From Pseudomonadota bacterium (GTDB lineage Bacteria; Pseudomonadota; Alphaproteobacteria; Caulobacterales; Caulobacteraceae), in NCBI GenBank assembly GCA_019348195.1, contig JAHWJX010000008.1:1-54375 (forward strand): a stretch of 54,375 nt of DNA, read 5' to 3'. Below, piece by piece: positions 48,329 to 54,375 of the stretch. The translations under genes and the position numbers were made by a program. The notes under the pieces are model-generated. The model worked only from the letters and a program-made list of their open reading frames with translations, had not been told where the DNA came from and did no database searches. Within the stretch, counting starts at the first letter, position 1. Every line of letters starts with the position of its first letter.

Positions 48329-48919
48329 CTAGAGCACCCCCTTGGTGCTTACCGCCGCGCCGCCCGCCTTGGGGTCGATCTCGACCGCGGTGCGCAGCGC
48401 ACGCGCCAGCGCCTTGAACCCGCTCTCGGCGATGTGGTGGTTGTTCACCCCGTACAGCGTCTCCAGGTGCACGGTCGCGCCCAGGTTCATCGCCACTGCA
48501 TGGTGGAACTCGCGGAACAGCTCCGTATCGAACTCGCCGATCTTGTCCCGCGTGAACTGCACCTTCCACACCAGATAGGGTCGTCCAGACAGGTCCACCG
48601 CACAGCGCGTCAGCGTCTCGTCCATGGGCGCATAGGCGTGTCCGAACCGCCGGACGGCCCGAAACCCGGGCAGGGCCTGGGCCAGCGCCTGGCCCAGCAC
48701 GATGCCCGTGTCCTCCACGGTATGGTGCTGGTCGATGTGCAGGTCACCCTGGGTCTCGACCTCCAGATCGAAACCGGCGTGCCGCGCGAAGCCGTCCAGC
48801 ATGTGGTCGAAGAAGCCCACGCCGGTGGCCACCCGCGCCTGGCCCGTCCCGTCCAGGTCAACGCGCACCCGAACGCGCGTCTCCCGCGTCTCCCGCGAGA
48901 TCTCGCCGACCCGGTTCAC
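48329..48919 (-). CDS. hisB: imidazoleglycerol-phosphate dehydratase
   Basis: The 196-aa monofunctional dehydratase has the manganese-binding repeats [34 protein letters not shown] and [18 protein letters not shown]. The phosphatase domain found in E. coli HisB is absent, as usual in alphaproteobacteria. The start GTG 48919 overlaps the adenosine kinase stop by four bases. The segment [18 protein letters not shown] before the first motif fits the family. Confidence 0.96.
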   Translation of the reverse strand: MNRVGEISRETRETRVRVRVDLDGTGQARVATGVGFFDHMLDGFARHAGFDLEVETQGDLHIDQHHTVEDTGIVLGQALAQALPGFRAVRRFGHAYAPMDETLTRCAVDLSGRPYLVWKVQFTRDKIGEFDTELFREFHHAVAMNLGATVHLETLYGVNNHHIAESGFKALARALRTAVEIDPKAGGAAVSTKGVL

Positions 48920-49902
48920 AGTCCCGCCGCCCGCGCCAGTTCGGCCAACGAGGTCTCCGGACGGGGTCCGTAATGCGCGATCACCTCCGCCGCCGCGATG
49001 TGGCCCAGCCGAGCGCAATCCCGCGGCGCCTGCCCGTGGGTGCGCCCATAGAGGAAGCCGGCCGCGTATTGATCCCCCGCCCCGGTGGTGTCGATCACGC
49101 GCGTCACCGGCTCCGCCGCCACCGCTTCCGCCTCGCCCGCCGTCACCGCCACTGAGCCGTTCGCGCCGCGAGTGATCCCCGCGGCGCGCACCTGGGTCCG
49201 CAGGCGCTCGACCGCCGCGTCGAAGTCGCACTCGAACAGGGCGCACAACTCCGCCTCATTGGCGAACAGGACGTCGACCTCGCCCAGGAAGCTCAGAAGC
49301 TCCGCCCGGTGCCCCTCGACGACAAAGGTGTCCGACAGCGTGAGCGCCACCTCGCGCCCGGCCTGGTGCGCCAGTCCGGCCGCCTTGCGGAAAGCCTCTC
49401 GCGCCGTGTCGCTGTTGAACAGATAGCCTTCCAGGAACACCAGGGCGCTGTCGGCCACCACCGCGGGGTCCACGTCGTCCGGACCAAGCAGGTTCGACGC
49501 TCCGAGGAAGGTGGTCATGGTCCGGTGCCCGTCCGGCGTCACGTTGATCATGCACCGCCCGGTGGCCGCCCGCGTCCGCTCCAGCGGCAGGCTCTCGAAC
49601 CGCACCCCGATGGCCCGGATGTCGTGCGCAAAGGCGCCGCCCAGGTCGTCGTCCGCCACCTTTCCCATGTAGGCCCCACGGCCGCCCAGGCTGGCCAGCC
49701 CCGCCATGGTGTTGGCCGCCGACCCGCCGGACGCCTGCACCCGCGGTCCCATGCGCTCATACAGCGCCTCGGCGCGGGCCTCGTCGACCAGCACCATGCT
49801 GCCCTTCTCCAGTCCTTCCTGCGCCAGAAAGGCCTCGTCCGCAGGCGCGATGATGTCCACCAGGGCGTTGCCGATCCCGGCCACGTCATATTGCGAGGTC
49901 AT
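48916..49902 (-). CDS. adenosine kinase / PfkB family sugar kinase
   Basis: The 328-aa ribokinase-fold protein has [20 protein letters not shown], the substrate lid with [20 protein letters not shown] and the PfkB signature [19 protein letters not shown] with the catalytic Asp. In alphaproteobacteria this subfamily is annotated as adenosine kinase, which phosphorylates adenosine to AMP; other small sugars are possible. It is the first gene of the coupled cluster ending in hisE. AMP recycling may fit the ATP-consuming entry into histidine synthesis, but that link is inference. Confidence 0.88.
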   Translation of the reverse strand: MTSQYDVAGIGNALVDIIAPADEAFLAQEGLEKGSMVLVDEARAEALYERMGPRVQASGGSAANTMAGLASLGGRGAYMGKVADDDLGGAFAHDIRAIGVRFESLPLERTRAATGRCMINVTPDGHRTMTTFLGASNLLGPDDVDPAVVADSALVFLEGYLFNSDTAREAFRKAAGLAHQAGREVALTLSDTFVVEGHRAELLSFLGEVDVLFANEAELCALFECDFDAAVERLRTQVRAAGITRGANGSVAVTAGEAEAVAAEPVTRVIDTTGAGDQYAAGFLYGRTHGQAPRDCARLGHIAAAEVIAHYGPRPETSLAELARAAGL

Positions 49903-49950
49903 TGAGGCTGTTCAGAAAGCTGCAAGCTGCGCTCTATAGGCCTGTCTCCC

Positions 49951-50289
49951 ATGTGCGCAAACCGACGAGCGTGGAGCCTGGCCGCCGCCCTGCTGCTGGC
50001 GGCCCCCGCGTGGGCGCAACCGGCCAAGCATACGCCCACGGTACCCCTCCTGATCGGCGCCGGCGAGGCCGAAGCCGTGATCCGCCTGGGCCGCCCCGAC
50101 ATCGCCCGCCGCGAAGCCGGCGGCGCCGTCTGGACCTATCGCCGCTCCAGCTGCGCCTTGTTCCTCTATTTGCGCGCCCAAGGCCTCGACCTCCGCGTCA
50201 CCGGCGCCGCCGCCGGCCCCCGCCGCCGAGGCCAGCCCGCCCCCGACACCAACGCCTGCCTCGCGGCGGTGGCGGCGGACAAGCGCTGA
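49951..50289 (+). CDS. small secreted hypothetical protein
   Basis: The 112-aa protein has a signal peptide (AWSLAAALLLAAPAWAQPAK, cleavage near residue 22) and a short mature domain: LLIGAGEAEAVIRLGRPDIA, AVWTYRRSSCALFLYLRAQG and a C-terminal NACLAAVAADK. The two Cys could form a disulfide. The pattern LGRPDxxRxEGxxxxWxYRxxxCxLxxxL resembles small periplasmic SmpA/BamE-like proteins, but that is only a similarity by eye. It is divergent from the adenosine kinase. The function is unknown. Confidence 0.75.
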   Translation: MCANRRAWSLAAALLLAAPAWAQPAKHTPTVPLLIGAGEAEAVIRLGRPDIARREAGGAVWTYRRSSCALFLYLRAQGLDLRVTGAAAGPRRRGQPAPDTNACLAAVAADKR

Positions 50290-50370
50290 GGCTCCCCCCG
50301 TCGGGCCCCAAACAGAGGCGAATGTCAGACGCCTTCGCCCGCCCGGCGGCTTTTGCGCTAAGCACCCCGG

Positions 50371-51231
50371 ATGCGCATCGCCATACTCACGCCCGACCCT
50401 GCCGATCCTGCGCGCCAGGGTCGCTGGGACCAGGTCTTCGCCCGCATGGCCGAACCCCTGACCGCAGCCGGCGCCCAGGTGGCCGGCCCCGCCTGGACGG
50501 ATGCCGGCGACCTCACCGGGTATGACCTCGTCCTACCGCTCATGGTCTGGGGGTATCACCGCGAGGGCGATCGCTGGGCCGGGCAGGTCTCCGCCTGGGA
50601 GGCCGCGGGCGTCCGCGTGCAGAACCCCGCTTCCGTGCTCCTTTGGAACGCCGACAAGGGCTATCTCGGCCGCCTCGCCGAGCGCGGCGCCCCCGTGCCC
50701 TCCACCCTTTACGTGGACCGCGTCACCCCCGAACTCATGGCCCAGGCCGCTGCAAGTTTCGGGACCGACCGCTTGGTGGCCAAGCCCCGCGTTTCCGCCA
50801 TCGCCTACCAGACGCTGCGCTGGTCGCCTGGCGAGCCGCTGGACGCGGGCCCCGAGGGCCCGGCCCTGATCCAGCCCTATCTGCCCGCCATCGAGCAGCA
50901 CGGCGAGCTGTCGATGTTCTTTCTCGGGGGAGCTTACAGCCACGCCGTGCGCAAGGTTCCCCGCGCCGGCGACTTCCGGGTTCAGCCCGAGTACGAGGGG
51001 GTCACCAACGCCGCCGACCCCTCGCCGGACGAGCAGGCCGCCGCCGAAGCCATCCTGGCCGCGGTTCAGGAGCCCCTCCTCTATGCGCGCGTGGACCTCG
51101 TCCGCGGCCTGGACGACCGCCCCGTCCTCATGGAGCTCGAACTCGTCGAACCCGACCTCTTCCTGGGCCACGCCCCCGATCGCGGCCGCCGCTTCGTCGA
51201 GGTCGCGCTGGACAGGGCGCGAGCCGCTTAG
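50371..51231 (+). CDS. ATP-grasp family protein
   Basis: The 286-aa protein looks like a glutathione-synthetase-type ATP-grasp ligase. The N-terminal domain is MRIAILTPDPADPARQGRW, then YDLVLPLMVWGYHREGDRW. The middle part is RLVAKPRVSAIAYQTLRW, and the nucleotide and metal region is ALIQPYLPAIEQHGELSMFF, VDLVRGLDDRPVLMELELVE and PDLFLGHAPDRGRRFVEVAL. Relatives are annotated as RimK-like or as the cycloserine-ligase DcsG type, which join a carboxylate to an amine or another carboxylate. The substrate is unknown. The ATG at 50371 gives the full N-terminus. A pair of REP-like repeats follows the gene. Confidence 0.82.
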   Translation: MRIAILTPDPADPARQGRWDQVFARMAEPLTAAGAQVAGPAWTDAGDLTGYDLVLPLMVWGYHREGDRWAGQVSAWEAAGVRVQNPASVLLWNADKGYLGRLAERGAPVPSTLYVDRVTPELMAQAAASFGTDRLVAKPRVSAIAYQTLRWSPGEPLDAGPEGPALIQPYLPAIEQHGELSMFFLGGAYSHAVRKVPRAGDFRVQPEYEGVTNAADPSPDEQAAAEAILAAVQEPLLYARVDLVRGLDDRPVLMELELVEPDLFLGHAPDRGRRFVEVALDRARAA

Positions 51232-51260
51232 GGCGGGCGAGCTCCTTCGCCTCCTCCTCT

Positions 51261-51365
51261 CCCGCTCTCCCCGACGAAAGCCGGGGCCCACCCCCGCCGC
51301 AGACGCCTCCTGGGAGAGAGCGCGTAACACCACAATGGACCCCGGCTTTCGCCGGGGAGAGCGGG
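51261..51365. repeat. inverted pair of REP-like 30-bp units
   Basis: Units at 51261-51290 and 51336-51365 are inverted relative to each other and almost identical with the units at 13294-13411. Each unit has a CCCCGGC-GAAA-GCCGGGG type hairpin and the flank CCCGCTCT. The pair lies between two convergent genes (ATP-grasp and nth) and could act as a bidirectional transcription stop. Confidence 0.75.
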
Positions 51366-51399
51366 CCGCGGAGTATGGCTGGAGCGCAGGGCCGAGCCC

Positions 51400-52069
51400 T
51401 TAGGCCCAAAGATAGGCCGGCGCGGTGGGGCACAGGTCCGCCACGGGGCACGTCTCGCATTTGGGCCGCCGCGCCACGCACACGTAGCGCCCGTGCAGGA
51501 TCAGCCAGTGGTGGGCGTCCCGCAGCAGGGCCGGCGGGCGTCACCCGCATGAGGTCCGCCTCCACCGCGTCCGGCGTCTTGCCGTAGCTGAGCGCCAGCC
51601 GCCAGCTTACCCGGAAGACGTGGGTGTCCACCGCGATGGCCGGCTCCACGCCCAACTCGTTCAGCACCACGCCGGCGGTCTTGCGCCCCACGCCCGGCAG
51701 GGCCTGCATCGCCTCCCGGTCCAACGGAACCTGGCCCCCGTGCCGTTCCAGCACCTGCTGCGACAGCGCGATCACGTTCTTGGCCTTGGTGTTGAACAGC
51801 CCGATGCTTCGGATGAAAGGCGTCAGACCTTCAACCCCCAGCGCGGCCATCTTCGCCGGCGTGTCCGCGACCTGGAACAGAGGACCTGTCGCCTTGTTGA
51901 CCGAGACGTCGGTCGCTTGGGCCGACAGCACCACGGAGACCAGCAGGGTGAAAGGATCGAGGTATTCGAGCTCGGGCTTGGGCGCAGGCTCGACGGCCTC
52001 AAAGCGGCAAAAGATCTCCGCGACCCGCGGATCTCCCGGCTCCGCGGCCGGCGCGTCGGGCTGCGTCAT
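51400..52069 (-). pseudogene. nth: endonuclease III, frameshifted before the iron-sulfur motif
   Basis: The first 178 or so codons from ATG 52069 are normal Nth: LEYLDPFTLLVSVVLSAQAT, LPGVGRKTAGVVLNELGVEP with the helix-hairpin-helix and catalytic Lys, and AVDTHVFRVSWRLAL with the catalytic Asp. After MRVTP one extra base near 51535 shifts the frame. In the other frame the sequence continues PALLRDAHHWLILHGRY and then the [4Fe-4S] ligands C-x6-C-x2-C-x5-C (CVARRPKCETCPVADLC), ending at 51400. As written the protein loses the cluster and acquires a long unrelated tail to 51128. A sequencing error is as likely as a true mutation. Confidence 0.85.
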
Positions 52070-52114
52070 CGGGACGATTGGCGCCGTCTCCGTTGGACGG
52101 CTATCGAGGAGCTC

Positions 52115-52591
52115 GTGACCACCGCCGCCCTATACATGGACGCGACCATCACGCCCAACCGCTCGCTCAGTCCGCGGGGCTTCGCCCTGCTGCTCACCGC
52201 GCTGGTGGCGATCAACGGCGCCACCGCCACCATGTTCTGGATCGCGGGCGCCTGGCCGGTGCCGGTGTTCCTGGGCCTGGACGTCCTGGCCGTCTTCGTC
52301 GCCTTCAAGGTCAGCTACGGCGCCGCCCGCCTGAGCGAACGCGTCCAGGTCTCCGCGGACGAGGTCCGCGTCCGCTACGAGGCCCCCAACGCCGCCCGAA
52401 CCGTCTGGACCTCGCCCACCGCCTTCACCGGCGTGGCGCTGGAGGACGTCGACGCCCACCATTCCCGCGTCCGCCTCACCTTGTCCGGCCGTAAGCTGAC
52501 CGTCGGCCGCGCCCTCAGCCCCAAGGAGCGCATGGCGTTCGGCCGCGCGCTGGAGTCCGCCGTCCAGCGCGCGCGCACCGAGCGGTGGTGA
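52115..52591 (+). CDS. DUF2244 membrane protein
   Basis: The 158-aa protein belongs to the DUF2244 family of alphaproteobacteria: MDATITPNRSLSPRGFALLL, two membrane segments (FALLLTALVAINGATATMFW and PVPVFLGLDVLAVFVAFKVS), then YGAARLSERVQVSADEVRV and a cytoplasmic beta domain with RVRLTLSGRKLTVGRALSP. The function is unknown. GTG 52115 is chosen as start because GAGGAG lies just upstream; ATG 52136 is the alternative. It is divergent from nth and converges with hslU. Confidence 0.88.
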   Translation: MTTAALYMDATITPNRSLSPRGFALLLTALVAINGATATMFWIAGAWPVPVFLGLDVLAVFVAFKVSYGAARLSERVQVSADEVRVRYEAPNAARTVWTSPTAFTGVALEDVDAHHSRVRLTLSGRKLTVGRALSPKERMAFGRALESAVQRARTERW

Positions 52592-52593
52592 CC

Positions 52594-52627
52594 ATCCTCC
52601 CCGGTCCCGAAGAGGACGGGGGAGGAT
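52594..52627. terminator. bidirectional hairpin between DUF2244 gene and hslU
   Basis: A 9-bp perfect inverted repeat (ATCCTCCCC and GGGGAGGAT) with four more inner pairs after one mismatch lies between two convergent stop codons. No T-tract follows, so it may stop polymerase or shield 3' ends without being a classic intrinsic terminator. Confidence 0.5.
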
Positions 52628-52640
52628 CGCGGGCGAGGGA

Positions 52641-53945
52641 CTAGAGGATGAAGCGGCTGAGGTCCGCGTTCCCCGCCAGCTCGCCGACGTGCTGGCGCAC
52701 ATAGGCCGCGTCCACCGTGATCGTCTGGCCGGTCAGGTCGGCGGCGCGGAAGCTCACATCCTCCACCACCTTCTCCAGCACCGTTTGCAGCCGGCGCGCG
52801 CCAATGTTCTCCACCGAGCCGTTCACCTCCACGGCCGCGTCCGCCAGCGCCTCGATCGCCTCGTCCGTGAACTCCAGGTTCACCCCTTCGGTGTCCAGCA
52901 AGGCCTTGTGCTGCCGGATCAAGTTGGCTTCCGGCTCTGTCAGGATCCGGCGCATGTCCTCGCGAGAGAGCGCCTTGAGCTCCACCCGGATCGGCAGCCG
53001 TCCCTGCAGCTCGGGCAGGAGATCGCTGGGCTTGGCTACGTGGAACGCGCCCGAGGCGATGAAGAGGATGTGGTCCGTCTTCACCGGCCCGTATTTGGTC
53101 GCCACGGTGGTGCCCTCGATCAAGGGCAGCAGGTCGCGCTGCACACCCTCGCGGCTCACCTCCGCCCCGCCCCGCCCCTCCGAACGAGAGGCGACCTTGT
53201 CGATCTCGTCGATGAAGACGATGCCCGCGTTCTCCGCCAGGTCCAGCGCCTCCTTGGTCAGCGCCTCCTGGTCCAGCAGCTTTTCGCTCTCCTCGGCCAC
53301 CAGCGGCGTGTGCGCTTCCTTGACCGTGGTCCGCACGGTTTTGGTGCGCCCGCCCATGGCCTTGCCCAGCATCTCCGACAGGTTCAGGACGCCGATGTTG
53401 GGCTGCCCGGGCACCTCGAAGCCCCCCAAGGGCGAGGCGGTCTCCGCCAGGCTGATCTCCACCTCCTTGTTGTCCAGCTCCCCGGTCCGCAGCCGCCGGC
53501 GGAAGCTGTCGCGCGTCGCCGGCCCGGAGCCGGGCCCCACAAGCGCGTCCAGGATTCGTTCCTCGGCGGCTGCCTCCGCCCGCGTGGTTACCGCGGCCCG
53601 GCGCTTTTCCCGCACCATGCCCACCGCGGCCTCGACCAGGTCGCGCACGATCTGCTCCACGTCGCGCCCGACATAGCCCACCTCCGTGAACTTGGTGGCC
53701 TCCACCTTCAGGAAGGGCGCCTGCGCCAGCTTGGCCAGCCGCCGCGCGATCTCCGTCTTACCCACCCCCGTGGGCCCGATCATCAGTATGTTCTTGGGCG
53801 TCACCTCGTCGCGCAGGTCGGGGGCGACCCGCCGCCGCCGCCAGCGGTTGCGCAAGGCGATGGCCACGGCCCGCTTGGCGTCGGCATGCCCCACGATGAA
53901 GCGGTCCAACTCGGAAACGATCTCTCGGGGTGAAAACTCGGTCAT
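52641..53945 (-). CDS. hslU: ATP-dependent protease ATPase subunit HslU
   Basis: The 434-aa AAA+ unfoldase feeds the HslV peptidase. [20 protein letters not shown] is the N-terminus, Walker A is [18 protein letters not shown] near residue 58, and the pore motif region is [20 protein letters not shown]. The I domain spans about residues 110-230, Walker B is [15 protein letters not shown], and sensor 2 is [18 protein letters not shown]. The C-terminus DLSRFIL is the tail that inserts in HslV. hslV is not in the window; upstream lie a short direct repeat and a GxxExxY gene. Confidence 0.97.
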   Translation of the reverse strand: MTEFSPREIVSELDRFIVGHADAKRAVAIALRNRWRRRRVAPDLRDEVTPKNILMIGPTGVGKTEIARRLAKLAQAPFLKVEATKFTEVGYVGRDVEQIVRDLVEAAVGMVREKRRAAVTTRAEAAAEERILDALVGPGSGPATRDSFRRRLRTGELDNKEVEISLAETASPLGGFEVPGQPNIGVLNLSEMLGKAMGGRTKTVRTTVKEAHTPLVAEESEKLLDQEALTKEALDLAENAGIVFIDEIDKVASRSEGRGGAEVSREGVQRDLLPLIEGTTVATKYGPVKTDHILFIASGAFHVAKPSDLLPELQGRLPIRVELKALSREDMRRILTEPEANLIRQHKALLDTEGVNLEFTDEAIEALADAAVEVNGSVENIGARRLQTVLEKVVEDVSFRAADLTGQTITVDAAYVRQHVGELAGNADLSRFIL

Positions 53946-53959
53946 GGGCAGGGGTTCTT

Positions 53960-53987
53960 CACGAAGGGCACGAAGGAGACACGAAGG
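53960..53987 (+). repeat. three direct repeats of CACGAAGG
   Basis: CACGAAGG occurs at 53960-53967, 53969-53976 and 53980-53987, just downstream of the GxxExxY gene and just upstream of the hslU start. Similar short tandem arrays near GxxExxY genes seem familiar from other genomes, but the association is from memory only. Confidence 0.6.
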
Positions 53988-53996
53988 ACGCCACGG

Positions 53997-54375
53997 TCAG
54001 AGGATGATCCGGCGGATTCCGTCGCTGAGACGGACGGAGTTGAAGTTGATTAGAAAGCCCAGGCGGCGCTCCGAGAAGCGGAGATAGGTGAGAACCTGGG
54101 AAAGGTGGACGGGCGAGAGCCCGTCAACGGATTTGATCTCCACGATCACCGCCCCGCCGACGAGCAGATCCATGCGATAGCCGACCTGGAGTTTGACGGA
54201 CCGGTAGACGACGGGAACCGGAACCTGCTGCTCGACGTGGAGCCCGCCTCCCGGAGTTCCTCGGCCAGGCAGTGCTCGTACACCGTTTCCAGCAGTCCGG
54301 GCCCTAGCGTGCGATGCACCCTGAAGCTGGCGTCGAGGATAGCCCGACCGATCCGCTCCACGCCGGGGGAGATCG
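53997..54375 (-). pseudogene. GxxExxY protein, frameshifted, 5' end at or beyond window edge
   Basis: The frame from GTG 54361 gives GRAILDASFRVHRTLGPGLL then ETVYEHCLAEELREAG, the N-terminus and GxxExxY signature of this PD-(D/E)XK-like family. Then a G is missing in the run at 54243-54245. In the next frame the sequence continues LHVEQQVPVPVVYRSVKLQV, GYRMDLLVGGAVIVEIKSV and LGFLINFNSVRLSDGIRRII, ending at 53997. The nuclease-like core D...EIK is therefore split from the N-terminus. The family is widespread, often patchily distributed, with unknown function. The true start may lie outside the window. Confidence 0.8.

Overview
The window is GC-rich DNA from an alphaproteobacterium of the Caulobacterales (Caulobacter, Phenylobacterium or Brevundimonas type; the genus cannot be fixed from the sequence alone). 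The reasons are a chromosome-origin neighbourhood in the order known from Caulobacter crescentus (parB-parA-rsmG-mnmG-mnmE-rho-hemJ-hemH-hemE / origin / PPPase-kinase-maf-aroE-coaE-dnaQ-secB), CtrA-type TTAA-N7-TTAA sites, a CenR-like response regulator, an NtrZ-like periplasmic protein and two TonB-dependent receptors. No tRNA, rRNA, CRISPR array, transposase or prophage gene was recognised.

Layout. 1-6780: a partial glycosyltransferase and a small helical protein on the minus strand, then a metallophosphoesterase, an aldehyde dehydrogenase and a TonB-dependent receptor on the plus strand. Near 6780 the receptor gene runs tail to tail into the middle of sucA, and both genes lose their 3' ends. 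This is either a rearrangement breakpoint or an assembly join. 6781-11858: a TCA-cycle cluster on the minus strand (sucC, a Uma2-type nuclease, a secreted protein, sucD, truncated sucA). 11924-16697: an MFS transporter and a second TonB-dependent receptor, divergent from a TetR regulator with a candidate operator between them. 16713-28813: ftsK, a Crp-family remnant, lolA, xth, a GNAT enzyme, cenR, yggS, a thiE-like gene, an ntrZ-like gene, a DUF3576 lipoprotein, leuS, lptE and holA.

28810-38789 is one long minus-strand run of chromosome segregation, tRNA modification, rho and heme genes. It carries two parS sites between mnmG and mnmE; a third perfect parS core lies inside leuS. 38790-39245 is the probable replication origin (Cori): two CtrA sites, one CcrM GANTC site and a cluster of TCCCCA weak DnaA boxes. 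From 39246 transcription turns to the plus strand (PEP synthase/PPDK regulatory kinase, maf, aroE, coaE, dnaQ), so genes on both sides point away from the origin.

42942-54375: secB, a Tim44-domain protein, the murein transglycosylase mltA, an Smr protein, a minus-strand cluster adenosine kinase-hisB-hisH-hisA-hisF-hisE, a small secreted protein, an ATP-grasp protein, nth (frameshifted), a DUF2244 membrane protein, hslU and a frameshifted GxxExxY gene at the edge. Many neighbours overlap by 4 bp (ATGA, GTGA or TTGA), which implies translational coupling. Three conserved genes (nth, a DUF6489-type gene, the GxxExxY gene) each carry a one-base indel in a short G/C run. Together with the sucA junction this raises the question of sequence or assembly error.
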